From contig QLIY01000612.1 of assembly GCA_003260075.1 (NCBI GenBank), positions 3,786 to 67,785 of the forward strand: a stretch of DNA of 64,000 bases. Direction: 5' to 3'. The position numbers and the translations under genes are program-made. Under the pieces are notes generated by a model. That model made no database searches and was not told where the DNA came from. It saw nothing but the letters and a program-made list of their open reading frames with translations. Numbering within the stretch: the stretch's first letter is position 1; every line of letters begins with the position of its first letter. Shown in pieces: positions 35,804 to 58,953 of the stretch. Source of the DNA: Phallusia mammillata. Taxonomy: Eukaryota; Chordata; Ascidiacea; Phlebobranchia; Ascidiidae.

Positions 35804-36330
35804 ATGGAAACCAAGTCTCTTGTTAAAACATGTGATGGCATTCGAGTAAGTTCTGTTCTTAATCGTGACACAAAACAATATGGAAGGAAGTTTTTATATG
35901 ATGGTAATCCAGACACATGTTGGAATTCAGACAAGGTAAGCTTTCACAGAAATATATAGCAAGCTTTTATCAATTTGTCAAAATGTAGGGAAAAGTACAA
36001 TGGATCAAATTGCTGTTTGATGATCCACTGGAAATCCATGTTCTTAAAAACCTAAGCCTGCATCTGCAGTTTCAAGGTGGTTTTTGCAGCAGGCATTGTG
36101 AAATAACAGCTGTGAATGAAAATGGAACTAAAGTTGGTATTGCAAACTGTTACCCTGAAGATGTAAACAAAGAACAAACATTTGCACTGAGTTTTAATGT
36201 GGATGAAAATTTGGTTTGTAGCCCTCATGGCATCAGTGAACTTAAAATATCCTTTGAAGAGTTGACTGACTTTTTTGGACGAGTGACATTGTACCTGATT
36301 GATATTCTGGTACAAATTGACCAGTCTTAG
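35804..36330 (+). CDS. NR2C2AP: Nuclear receptor 2C2-associated protein homologue
   Basis: In vertebrates this protein (TRA16) binds and represses the orphan receptor TR4/NR2C2; it has a discoidin/galactose-binding-like fold. Two exons, 35804-35935 and 35989-36330, give 157 residues. Diagnostic segments are SSVLNRDTKQYGRKFLYDG, the DTCWNSDKGKVQWIKLLF start of the beta-sandwich, LSLHLQFQGGFCSRHCEI and the C-terminal FEELTDFFGRVTLYLIDIL. These correspond to human VSSVLNRNTRQFGKK, ETCWNSDQG, QIQFQGGFSSR and DATDFFGRVVIYHL. The start codon follows the TMEM234 stop by one base, and the first exon is shared with the last TMEM234 exon, which implies an operon with trans-splicing or a bicistronic mRNA. 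Confidence 0.9.
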
Positions 36331-36610
36331 ACAAACTTCATTTTTGTTGTTGTTGCTATTTTAACTGATTTGTTTCATCAGCATAACTAGTGACTGCAAA
36401 AGCGTATGTAGTATATTTTAATAGGGATTTCATTATCATAATATTTAAGGTATATTCATTATATTTAAGGTATTTTTTTGGTTGAAAGGGATTTCTTATC
36501 TTCTGCTATAAAAATGTAAAGAACTTAATTTTTACACACGTTTTTTGATTTTTGGTGATTCAAAACTCAATCATGCTTTCACAATAGAAATCATATGTGC
36601 AGGAATTCGT

Positions 36611-36747
36611 TAGAGCTACTAAGACAGGAACTCACACTAGAGGTTTGGGAATGTCCATAAGGTGGCGCAACGAACCATAGCGTTTGCAATGACAATAATG
36701 GCTAAGTCAGCAAACTTTTGGTGTGAGTTCCTGTGTTAGTAGCTCTA
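36611..36747. mobile_element. Short MITE with 27-bp inverted ends
   Basis: TAGAGCTACTAAGACAGGAA... at the left and ...CTGTGTTAGTAGCTCTA at the right are complementary over about 27 bases with one mismatch. If TA is the target-site duplication, this fits a Tc1/mariner-like MITE. A related end, GTTCTTGTGTTAGTAGCTCC, occurs near 63480. Confidence 0.6.
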
Positions 36748-37480
36748 CCCAGAAATTTGTTGACTATTTTTCCGATTATTGCACTTTTATTGTACTTTCA
36801 AAATTGCAAGACCCAAACGCGTTAGTTCGAAAATTCACATTAACGCAACTAAAGTATTTTGCAACATCTAAAATTGCCCTAAAAAGCACCTGCAGTTATG
36901 TTTTGTAGTCTTCAACAACAGAACACGATAAGTGTATTTCATAAATAAATAAATGCATGTCACAGTTGAACAAAAAAAAAACGAAATAAAAAAAACAACA
37001 ATACAAATAATGGCAGATTTTCGACCAACCGGAATTCTTCTTGCATTTACGTCAAATTTTTTCCTTCCACTTTTCCTGGAAAAAAAGTGTGCGTAAATAT
37101 TTTGATGACCATGAATTTTTTCTATTTTTGCTTCAGCAAACAGAATATGGGCGTACATCTCGAAAGAATTAAAAATGTCGTGCGGAAGCCAATCCGGGTT
37201 TTACAGACCGCCACCTGAACGAGACGCTAATTTTCTTCTTAGCGCGGAGAACAAAACGTTTTATTCTGTCGTGAGCCGATCAAATATGCGAAAGCGGTCG
37301 CCGCTGAACCTTAATCCCATGGCGTACATTTTGATTTGACGGTGTTGCGGCTTGGCTGGGTCACGAAGTTTGGTTCTAGTCGATGCTCACGCCCAAAAAC
37401 CGGCAATTAGAGTAAAGTCGCTCAAGCAAATTATTCCTGGGCGTTGTTACGCGGTTTGACAGTCGGGTAATTACTAGTTT
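36748..37480. other. Stretch without a supported gene
   Basis: AT-rich sequence between the NR2C2AP 3' region and the protease A stop codon. I see no exon; open frames at 36723-37158 have no family resemblance or splice support. Confidence 0.35.
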
Positions 37481-40400
37481 TCAAGAGAATACTGTCCAAA
37501 GCAGCAAGGTAATTGCTTCTGAAAAACAACTGATGTCCTTACCGATGTTTTTCCAGATCCAATCCGTGAAGTAACTAATTCGAGTGTAGACTCCTGGCTT
37601 GGTTGCTTTCCCACACGAATAACCCCAACTGACACTGCCCGCAAGCATCCATACACCCCGCTCGCGCCAGTAACACGATAGCGGACCCCCGGAATCGCCC
37701 TGAACGAAAACATTTTTGTGTGATAACGTAAATACCTCACCCACCCTGGTATTAACCATGGGGTCAAATAATTACCTTTCAATGAACTATAGGTGTATAC
37801 CAATTAACATTTAGCGAACTAGCATTAAAACTAAGTTAGTTGTTTTGTAGGTAAATTTTATTTCCCAATTATCTGTAATTTTAGACTAGCGTACACTCAT
37901 AGCATTTCTAACGACTAACAAATCAACAGGCCTAATTGTCTTTGGCTCTTACTTTACATGCATCGTTAATCCCTTGCTTCTTGCCGGCGCACAACATTCG
38001 GCTTGTCACGTGACCTCCCATCCAGCCACTGCTGTTGCATGTTTTGTGGTCTATAATGTCGACTTGTGCGTATTGCAAAACTTTCGACTTCGGAAAATAT
38101 CCTGAAGGCAAAGGAAAAAGTGGCCCAGTGAGTTTTGCGCAACTAAATGGCAATTAGTTGCAGCTTAAAAACTGTTATTTTTTGGGGAGCAGAATTTTGT
38201 TTCAACGCTGAGAAATGAGCATTTTGCATTGTTTAAACCAGGTGATTTAGAATTGTTTAGGTCACTGTTCAATTTTACACTGTTTGAAAAAGAACATGAA
38301 GTTTTAAAATCTAACGTTATACGATGTGTTGTACACTAGTTCAAATCCGCCCAACCTCCGATCTATGTTTGCAAACGCCGTACTAAACAGAAAAAAACCT
38401 TTAAATCTTGCAATTTTTTCCTTCTTGGAACTTACATAAAGCAAAATTTGTTGTGTACATATATTTTCTTTCGATTCTATGTCGTATTATTTCGTAGCAA
38501 AATTAATATCTTACCGAAACGATCCATGTAACCCCATCCGCTTACGAAGCAATGCATGTCGTCTTTGAAGTTATATCCTTGCGGTGGAAGACAAATGGGT
38601 TTAATCTCTTCGTTAAATACAAACGGCCTGTTCAGCTGCACAACAACAACAAAAAATAAATAAAACTCTGAAGGCTTCATTACAAGCCTAAAACCTTGAT
38701 TGATTTTCTCACCTTCATCAAGCTGATGTCGTAGTCAAATGTGTAATCGTCGCGATAATTTTCGTGTTGTACGATCGTAACCACGCTTCTGTTTTGTGCT
38801 GGAGCTTCTCTCCGTTTGGAGCGATCAGACGCACCAGCATAGACTGTCCATACCTTTACGTCAAGGTTTCTAAAATATACGATGTTTGTTATGACTTACT
38901 CGTATCATTAAAGAAATAAACCATTAGGTTTGTTGTTTAACTTACAGAAATGAACAGTGAGCGGCCGTTAGTATCCAGTTGTTCAGGACAATCGATCCAC
39001 CGCAAGTGATTTGACCCGATAGCCACAAGCTAACCTGTGACAACAAATCATAAATGAACGTGAAGTTACAATGTAAATTCCTAAATCTATAGTTCAATCA
39101 ATCTTTGGCAAAACTGTTTCAATGTTTTTTTTTTAATTTCAACTTCAAAGATAAAGTGCACTAGCTTACCTGCCATCTTATAATGCCATCTGATCCCCCG
39201 ATGATCCTGGGACTTTTTCGTTTTGGCGCATTTAATGAGGGATTGACTTTTATTGGCCACGACCTAGCAAACCCTATTCCCTGTAACGAAAGCAACGGGT
39301 TAAGTTAGATCGTTTGGTTCGAGTGGAAGTGCAAAAAAATTGTATGGCTACGTACCTGTCTTTGACCTTGTGGTCCATTTACTGTTTGTGGATGCATTTG
39401 GCCAGAAAGGTAAATTTTCGAACTGTTTGTAGGTGGCTGTGGGCTCTGGGTTTTTACCCCAATGTTGTGAGACGTTTCAGGGACATATTGCAGTGGGAAA
39501 ACTCCACAGTACAGCGCTACAAAACACAAACAAGTAGTAAGCTTGTAAACTATGAAGGCCAATCAACTGGTGAAGCTGGACTTACTTTGATTTAGAAGTC
39601 TTTCAGTAACATGGCCGTGTTTACTTGATGGTGTTTGAGGTGTGACTGAAGGATGCAATTCTGTAGACAACAATGCACGATGATAAACCTATTATGTGCT
39701 GGCAATAATGTAATCGCATGATACCACAACACAGTAACGTGTTGCCCACTTTGTCCTAAACCCGCAAACATCCAAGCCAATTGCCACGTACACAACTTTG
39801 TTGCAATGCTGTTCAGACAAAACAATACAAGATTGTCTGTTTATTATATAGCTCTGACTAATAAAGTCTACGATGATAGTACGTTGCATAAGTATCGTAC
39901 TACTTCTGCGGTCTACACAATTGGCGTCAAGTCAATCAGCTTGAATGTGTCGTGGCTAGCGGCAAAGTGGCTAGCCAGGTAAAAGAAATTATGCTCGTTG
40001 CCTTTTATAGATTTATCTCCGACTTTGCACCAAAGATGTAACAATTTGTAGGTGTATTGGCACACACCTTTTTATTTATTTCAACTATTCGGTTTGAGAT
40101 TGATTATGTGGACCATGTTTTAAATTCGGGGAGATATTTGGAAAATATGTGATTTACATTCGTAACGAAAATCTATGACAAAAGCAGTTCTAACTTAAAA
40201 ATGGGTACAAGTGAACAATATGTTCGCCAAAGTAGCAAGCACTCTTAAACATCAGACATAATTTTGTCCTTCCCAAGTACCTTGAACATAATTTTGTCCT
40301 TCCCAAGTACCTTGCGTTGCACGTAACACCAATCTAAGTATTACACGCAAACGGATAAGTCCCATTTAAAATTTCTCATGTGTCAAATATTCAGTGCCTC

Positions 40401-41296
40401 GGGTGCAAAACAGAAAATCTCCAAGTGCTATAATTACAAGTTGTGCGACGATTGCATGTTTTCTAGCCTACAATCTGCAGGTCGTGGCTTAAGAATCTTA
40501 CGCCTGTATGATTTAAATCGGGTGTAACATACAGTTTTCGTAAAATCAGATTCCCACATCGCCAAACAAGGACCGGAAGCCCGCTTTTGACGAACACTTG
40601 AGGGAAATTTTAATTAAGTAACTTATGTCGAATGAAACTTGTTGGTCGTAGGAAAACATGTCTAAACATGTTTTTACACTTACTTAAATACATTAGCGCC
40701 GAAGTGGTGGACCCCCCCCCCCCCAGAAGTGCGACTAGAACAAGAACAACCGACAGCACTTTGGTCCTTGTCGTGCATGTCGAGGGACTTTCCCCATTTA
40801 ACCCATCGGCGTCGCAGTCAGTTTGATCCAAGTTGACTCGGGGGTAGACGTTGGCTGTGTAGAAATCTGGTATCGTAGTTTCAACTATACTACGATTGCG
40901 GGTGTTGATATGTTCTTCCCTTGGTTTGTAGGAATCAGCTCCTTTCCCCGACAGCCCCTCTCTTGAAATTGTTCCAGGCAGACTAACCGTCCGATGAGGA
41001 TAAAGGCACTCGTGTTGAGGAATGTTGGTCTGATGCGGGGTAGACGATGTACTTCCCACACTTTCTCGGCTTAGTCGCCTTTCGCTAACAGAAGGTACGG
41101 GCCTATTCTCGCTAAATCTCCTTGTGTTGTTTGGTCTTTCTGATGTGTCTGGTGCTGCTAACGGGTTCGTTGGTAACGGTTTTGTTTTCACATTATCGCT
41201 ATGTAAGTTTGAAGTAGTGACCACCAGATCGTCTTGGACATTTCGATTCATCGGTGAGAGATTTGGTATAGAAGAGATTGGACTCCTTGCAGCCAT
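37481..41296 (-). CDS. Protease A: type II transmembrane trypsin-like serine protease
   Basis: Cell-surface S1 protease anchored by an N-terminal membrane segment. Nine exons in phase give about 559 residues: 41296-40684, 39645-39586, 39516-39356, 39280-39170, 39034-38946, 38869-38713, 38635-38515, 38101-37953, 37699-37481. Exon 1 encodes a cytoplasmic tail of about 185 residues rich in Ser, Pro and Arg, then the membrane helix ([12 protein letters not shown]...), which contains a 13-C run (40712-40724) that makes a doubtful Gly stretch. A stem with [11 protein letters not shown] follows. Activation is expected at SPR/IIGG. The triad is complete: His in LTAAHC, Asp in FDYDISLM, Ser in GDSGGP; the Asp in DACKGDS six residues before the Ser predicts Arg/Lys cleavage. 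The C-terminus [10 protein letters not shown] is typical. Paralogue of protease B, in the same orientation. Confidence 0.86.
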
Positions 41297-52171
<10,875 letters not shown>

Positions 52172-53988
52172 AACAATGCCTTTGTTACATCATTAACAAC
52201 AAAACATATCTATTTCTGCTGATTGATACAAGCATAGAGCTGTCTTACATGTGTGATAATGTTTTGGAAATACCAGAAATCGACCATTAACACAATAGCT
52301 CTATCGGGAAATGACGCAATGTGATGATATTACGTGTGGTGTGGCGGTGCGCTGAAATTAATCATAGTTTATGCTGCCAACCCGACTTTTATTGCTGTAT
52401 TGATTACTGCTGACCATTTATAAATCAAACGATGTCAATACCTCCACTGCATGCTTATCCTGTGCTAAGCTATACACTGTACTAAACCTATTGCTAGCAA
52501 CTGAAAGCATTGATAAATCGTATGTGGCTTAAACTGCGAAACGAATACTTACAGCTCTTTTTTCACATAAGACAGTTGTTCTGTATTGGGTTACTGATTA
52601 GTATATCAATTATATTTATATTGGCTCTTCGGAAATAAGGTGCCTGACATATCGCCATACATTTTTGACAAGATGTGTGTCTTTCTGGCATGCCTATGTT
52701 ATGCAAGAACCTGGCAGTATCTACATAAATACTTGACTGTGCGTGAAAATAGGAACATGTCACATTTTATAAATGTTTAACTTGAAACTGACCACAGCGA
52801 AATGATTTGACCTGAAACTCTTTTCATCCTGAAAAGCCACACTTGATTCATCTGCTGCAATTGTTATTCTACGTCACAACGACAGTTTGTTGCGTCACAC
52901 TGACAAAAGCCTTTCTCAGCTGCATGTGAAACAAGTTCTACTTTTAACCCGCCATGACTGTCGCTTCAAAGGGAAGTGTTACGTCACAATTGAGGGAGGA
53001 AACACCTGTATTTGGCTCACCCTGATAAAATATTCTCCAGTACAGCACAGTATAATAAAAAACACAACCAAAACGCGTTTCTTCTGCTAAAAAGAAACCT
53101 GTAAACTGATTGTGCTTGACTGTTACAATCTGCTGTGCACAGCCTCGGGCCGCTTTTACGATCTGAAGCGTTTGAGAGAAACAGACGGGACGTAGTTAGT
53201 CAACGCATCTTTATCTATATCAGTCTCACACGCGTTTTCACACCAGCCGTGTGATTAAAGAAGAAAAGTTTTTGATAACCGCTGGGGTCATGTATTTGTC
53301 AGTCTTTGTCGGCACACGAAACGTAAACGTACACAAAGGTTGACTTTGTCGGTGTGCAGGTGTTTGCATTGTCTACCTCTGTTGATTTTTATGAGTTTCT
53401 ATTTTTAACTAGAACCAGGATGTTGTATGTATTGTTGACGTTTTTTTCGCCATATTGTTGCACTTGTTGTTGTTTTGAAGCGCATGGCTTTCTTTTAATG
53501 GCACAGTTCGAAAGGAAAACCCATAATTATTTCAGTGCGACCAGCGCGCGTCAAAACAATAGCTCTAAAAACAGTCCGCACCGCTCGAAACACAATACAA
53601 AATGCCATGAAACTTGGGTTTTCAATGAACTATATGGCCTTGGTACTTTGTGGAATATTGAGCAGATTTGTGTGTCTTTTCTCAAAACCTTGTTTTTGCA
53701 TGTGCACAATCACCAAATAACATTAGTGTTTTAAGTTGTTGACATATGAGCATGTCTGCTGTAGCTGCTCTTTCATGTGAAAACTTTTCATGCCCACGGC
53801 ATTCTCATTGGCCAGGCTGTACTGAATTGACCGCGACCCGACAGTGACACCTACCGCTTAAAGTTATGTTTCTAAACCTAACAGGTACCATAGTCACAAA
53901 TATACACAACAAATTTTCTGAAGTTCAATGTAGAAACTGATGTTTATTTACAGACAAAAAGTTGCTTGGAAATGAAAGCCACTACATA
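52172..53988. other. Stretch between protease B and the peptide gene
   Basis: This must contain the protease B promoter (minus strand) and the 3' end of the peptide precursor gene. I see no further exon. The frame at 53354-53734 on the plus strand is not supported by codon pattern or splice sites. Confidence 0.4.
53942..53947 (-). terminator. Poly(A) signal of the peptide precursor gene
   Basis: AATAAA on the minus strand about 40 bases past the stop codon at 53989-53991. Confidence 0.6.
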
Positions 53989-55939
53989 TTAGATAATGTA
54001 CATAGGGGCGCTTGAAGCTATGGTAGGCTGGCTGTCTCGCATTTTACGAACAAACATCTTAAACCAGTTGTTGAATTCCTTGTCGACATCTTGCCGATCC
54101 TCATTTAGGTAAACTGCGAGATCGTTTTGAGGCAGCAGATTGTCGATCAGTTCTTCTTCCATTTCTCCACCGCGTTTACCTGATAAGGCATAGATTTATT
54201 TGTTTGTGAGTTTTTTTTACTTAAAGAATGCAACTATTCCTTGATTGTATGTGTACCTGACCGCTGCTTGTGTACACTTTTTAAAATTTAGTCTCTTCTT
54301 TGTTTTTGGCAAAATTTTGAGATATGTGTCATTGACATTGACCTGGTGTGTACCATTTAGATTGCGGATTTAATCCCATATAAAAGCAGGGGTATAGGTC
54401 TTCACATCTTTACCTATTGGATTGTCAAAATTAGATTAAACAAACAGTTCGAATGCTATGTTTTGCAATTAGTTTTATATGAAATGCCGGGGCATACTAC
54501 GTAAACTTAGACGTATATAATTGGGGTCTATATGCTGTTACAAAAAATCAGGTTAATTGGGGTCTATATGCTGTTACAAAAAATCAATACCCAAATCGAT
54601 GCCAGTTAAATTTGGATATTTTAAACTTCAAAGTTTGTTCCATTTTGGAAAGTTTCTGTGAAAAAAACTAATGTAGAAAGATATTTTAGTTGAACGACTG
54701 AAGTGGTGGTTTTTAATATTCATAAGGTATAAGGTTCACTTTACCGGCTAAAAACAAATAGTCGTAAGAGAAAAAATGCAATTTATGGTGATGGATAAGA
54801 CTCTTTGACTAGAATCTGGTTCTAGTTTATTATATACATCTACTTTTCGTCACCAAGGCCTTAAACACGAAATATTTGTGAGAAAAAGAAATTTCGCTGT
54901 CATTTTTGTAAAAAGTTCATGAATCACTGTAATAAAGCATTACAACGTTGTATTTTAGTTTTAAATTTTATGCTTACATTACCTGTTCCTTGCACTCCAC
55001 AAAAGGCTTCCCATAATTCCTGACTGACACGAAAGTCTTTACACAGCGACAGTTTCACCAATCTTTCGTTGAGACCTGTTAAAACAAGTGAATATATTTC
55101 TAACACTCAGCTGTTATTTCAAACCTCATCTTTGTGTTAAGGTTAAACAACCAGGCGTTTTTGTAATTTTTCGGCGACGTGACCAGGAAGGTCAGAATTG
55201 TAAGCGCCCCTTTATTTACGACCTGAACCAGAATTGTAAGTAGGGCCGGATTCAGTCATTGGTCATTATGTGTTATTGTCCATTGTGTATGTGAATTATT
55301 TTAGGCATGTCAAACAAACTTTCGCGCCTAAATGGGCTTCTCAAAAACAATTCGGGTTGGGGTCGGGCTTCGGGCGTATACTTTCAAATTCGGGCCAGGT
55401 TCGCGCTCGAATTTCGGGCCGGCTTAAAACTCTGGTCCCGAATCCAAAAGTACAAGCCTGAAACCAAAAATATATCAAAACAAAAAAGTCCGTAATGTCG
55501 ATAAAATGCCGGTACATATGATACCGAGTGTGAAACCAGCCTCGTGTAAAACCCTTTTTTTCAAACGAATCCAAAAAGCCCAACCCAGGCCCTGGTTACA
55601 ACTCTGTTGCAGGTTTTACACAAAGTTGAAAGCCAAACCAAAACCAAAAGTACAAGATTGGAACATTACCTCAATCCGGAGTTTGTTTAATTTAATTCTC
55701 TGTTTATGCTCGAAAATAAATTTACTATTGCGAAATTGCGGCACAAATCAAAACCATAAATGAGGCAGAACCTGGATTTGTAATTTTGTTTCAAGTCAGT
55801 AAAACTTTTACCTCTTTTATACCACCAAATTGCTGTCATATATACCTGCAGTCTGATGCATAGGTAGGGCGCTGCTTTCTTGAAATGCTTCGCAGAGAAG
55901 AATCACTGCTACGGTCGAAAGAAATGTAAGGCGCGCCAT
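53989..55939 (-). CDS. Secreted peptide-hormone-like precursor with amidation site
   Basis: A 125-residue preproprotein from three exons with matching phases: 55939-55846, 55075-54983, 54179-53989. The start MARLTFLSTVAVILLCEAF is a clear signal peptide, with likely cleavage after QESSA. The next about 33 residues (LPMHQTAG... SLCKDFRVSQELWEAFCGV) end in TGKR, formed across the exon 2/3 junction: Gly followed by Lys-Arg, the classic prohormone cleavage plus C-terminal amidation signal. The two Cys in this segment are 13 residues apart and could form a disulfide loop. The C-terminal part (GGEMEEELIDNLLP... SSAPMYII) has no Cys and is acidic then basic. I recognise no named peptide: Cys spacing differs from insulin/relaxin B chains (11 residues) and from calcitonin. 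Hormone or neuropeptide identity is inference. Confidence 0.72.
54512..54590. repeat. Small tandem duplication in peptide gene intron
   Basis: The unit AATTGGGGTCTATATGCTGT...TACAAAAAATCA occurs twice in a row at about 54520-54590. It is intronic on the minus strand. Confidence 0.65.
55310..55620. repeat. Dispersed GGGCC/CCCGAA-rich repeat in peptide gene intron
   Basis: Sequence with TTCGGGTTGGGGTCGGGCTT and related motifs matches in style the repeats at 26280-26560 and 43530-43905. It lies in the intron between exons 1 and 2 of the peptide precursor gene. No ends were identified. Confidence 0.45.
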
Positions 55940-58447
55940 GGTTTGTTTGAGTAATATTAAACACAAGATTAACTCAGTCGACTACGAATTGTTACAAATC
56001 TGAAAACAAATACGTCTGATTTATTGTATTCCTAATTAAACCGTTTTTCAATGACAACATGTTGGTTTTATCGATGCCATTATCGTAATTGATAATTATC
56101 AATACTTCTGCTTCAATTTTTTGCGCCCAGAAGTCTGCCTCTGAATCAAACCTGCCTACTACAGAGTGCATCAGATGTGAAACGATTTTAGGGATTTCAG
56201 CATTTCCATGACTCGTTATTGCAACTGCCGTTCTTTTCGACCAATAAGCATATATGCGTGACATAAAATTACCTGTTTATTCAGCCATGGTCTCAATGCA
56301 CATGGGTGATAAAAAAATACCTGGCCACATTAATAATTAAACGTGTAACCCTTTTTGCGGACTGTTGACCACCGTGGGTTTGATGAGAATCCTTGATGGG
56401 AAACCATGCCACCAATATGGATTTGACTGGACAAATCGCCTGCAATATGTATTTTGCGCATCATGAATAATGAAAATAAGTGGACGATTAAAATTCTGTT
56501 TCTTGTTACACGATATGCACCGAGATCAGCTTAGACGTTTTAGTATGATGTTTAAATGGCAAGCATGTTTATAACATGCATATAGTTTCTAAGCCTGAAG
56601 ACAATGGTATTGACCGTCGCTTTAAGGTGTTCACCAAACGCTTTGCATGTTTCTTTTTTGATTTGAAAAGTCTCATCGTTACCACTTAACTTTTTAAATA
56701 TTACTTTGAAGCTACACGATAGTACGTGTCCATGCTTAAAAGACAACACATTTTTTTAACCAATAAACACAACCTAATAGAAACTAACTAACATTTATTT
56801 GTATGTAAAGGTTTTTCTAAATACAAATGACGGAACACAAAAAGCAAAGCAAACTAATGGTCGTTTTTGCGCACAACAACCATTATCTGAGTTTATTGCC
56901 TAGTCTCACCAGGTTATTGACAAGATTATGTTTTTTCATGTGAATTCACCAACGCAAGAAAAAAAGTTGTTACAACGCAACGTTTTCTTAAGCCTTTTCC
57001 TACTGTATAAAGTCTGTACTTAGTCCAACATATATTTTCTTACTATTTGCTGAAGTAGATCAGGTACCGTTAGCTGCTAATGTCGGGATCCCTGTGTGTT
57101 CTCGATTATATACAGGCTTGAAGGGCGCATTGCGGCGGGTGGATGTAAATTCTTTATGCGGAAATAAAATGTATTCAGTAAACGGAATATTCGTCCAATT
57201 CCCAGGTGGGCTTCGTCCCGCGAAATTCCAGCGCACACTTAGTAAACATGATCCGCGAATCAATGTCCAACGGCCACATAGGCGTCACTGCGAGTCGGCG
57301 ATAATGCCGGGCCGAATTTTGATAGCGCTCGTTTCCAAACGCCGTTGACACTAATGGCTGGTAACGCGTTATTCCAAACTTTTCCTCGTTGCATAATTCC
57401 ATGAGTAATGCATAGAATAATGAATAAGGGTTTGACACCTGACTGGCCGATGTTTTTTGGGAATTTGGCTTTGCACTACAGAGGGTTGACAAAGGCTATT
57501 TTGCGTGCCAAACTATTGGACACACCGTAGCATTAATCAGAGAACAGTTTGCGATATTGTTTTTATTTAAAATGAGTCAAACAAGCGGTAATCGCGACCT
57601 AAAGCGATTTGTGTCACATAAATAAAGTCTCTAATTTTTGGCAAAATAGTGACAGGTAGTTCGCACTATTTTGCAAAAAAAATCGTTGACTATTAGACAC
57701 TTTCTCTTTAACACAAAATTGTCGTTTTCGTACTGTGCAATAAATTCAACTTGATTGGCAATTTGTTTTGTGTAAATTCTCAAGAGAATCGAGGAACGTG
57801 ACGAACGTCAATCATGGTTGCAACATCATTACCTTTGCTAACATCAACTGTGGTTTTATAGTGATAGATGATTGTTGAGTGGATGACAAATGTGCAGCTT
57901 GGCTCACATCTATCCAAGCCTTTTAATCACCCTGGAAATAACCTATTACGAATAAGGAGTAAAATCTACGGATTTCGGCTTCAAAGCGAAGATAATTGGC
58001 GAAAAAAATGTTGTATTATTTATGATTTAAATTTCGCATGAAAGAGGATGTTTGATTGCATAAAAGCCTTGTGAACTTTTTCTGGCCTTGATTGGATAGA
58101 GTATTGTTTCAAATGACGTTGAAATTTGACCCTTAAATGAGGTTGAAAGATTAAAATTGGGACTTGGCAGGAGTTTCTGAACCCACATAACTGTGCAATA
58201 CAGGTTATGCTTATCTGTCACCGGTAACAGATGATGCTGCTACAAATTACGTGAATTATTTACACAGATGCAAGTTAGCATTACGGAAAATGACTTGATG
58301 CCGTTATTTAACAACAGTAGTTTGTGATACGATTCTTGGTTGTTCTTTTTTACATATAACTAGCATTTTTCGACCGCAAAACTGCTATGGAAATGGCATA
58401 TAATGTGACCATTTGTCACTAAAGTTTTGACAAAACTTTTGTCATTA
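55940..58447. other. Mostly gene-free stretch upstream of the peptide gene
   Basis: It contains the peptide gene promoter by position. Apart from the doubtful coding segment at 57060-57490 (separate entry) I see no exon and no well-bounded repeat. Confidence 0.35.
57060..57490 (-). pseudogene. Possible small gene or frameshifted copy, two overlapping protein-like frames
   Basis: Two overlapping minus-strand frames both read like protein. The upstream one includes NEEKFGITRYQPLVSTAFGN and RRLAVTPMWPLDIDSRIM and stops after WELDEYSVY. The downstream one includes NIPFTEYILFPHKEFTST and APFKPVYNREHTGIPTLA and ends at 57060. A one- or two-base shift between about 57170 and 57260 would join them, with no obvious intron. 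It may be a decayed gene, a sequence error in a real gene, or chance. No family was recognised, though the Pro/Tyr/Phe-rich style recalls small sperm axonemal proteins. Confidence 0.3.
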
Positions 58448-58455
58448 ACATAGAT

Positions 58456-58953
58456 CAGGGGTGCACAACCTTTTTTCTATGACGGCCGCATCGCAGGTCC
58501 TAATTTCACCAACGGCCGCCAATTGCTTGCTTGTTATTGTTTTAAAATTACTGGTGCAAAGAAATAGGTTTACATCATACATATTCCATCTACCATCCGC
58601 TTACAAAGCCCAGATTAATAATTTCTAACTTAGTGCTTAGGTTGAGCTGAACATACCTAGCTGTTTATGACATCATAATCTGTTTTGTGACGATTGCGGT
58701 GCTTGTTTTTTCACATTGTTTGCACACAATTGGCGTACAAAAAGTCTGGCACATACGGTTACTAGGCTGGTAATCTTTTTTCCAATCCCACGAAATCTGT
58801 TCAGAGCAGTTTGAAAATCAAAATATTCAGCAAAATAGTTTTAGTTACGTCACGGCCGCCAGTACATGTACTTTAATATACATGCGGTCACGGCCGCACA
58901 AACTCGTCTCCGCGGCCGCATGCGGCCGTACGACCGCAGGTTGTGCACCCCTG
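58456..58953. mobile_element. hAT-type MITE, 498 bp, CGGCCGC-rich
   Basis: Ends CAGGGGTGCACAACCT and AGGTTGTGCACCCCTG are perfect 16-bp inverted repeats. Flanking octamers ACATAGAT (58448-58455) and ACATATAT (58954-58961) differ by one base, as expected for an aged 8-bp target-site duplication. Subterminal regions carry many CGGCCGC motifs. No coding capacity. Same family as 59319-59801. Confidence 0.88.
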
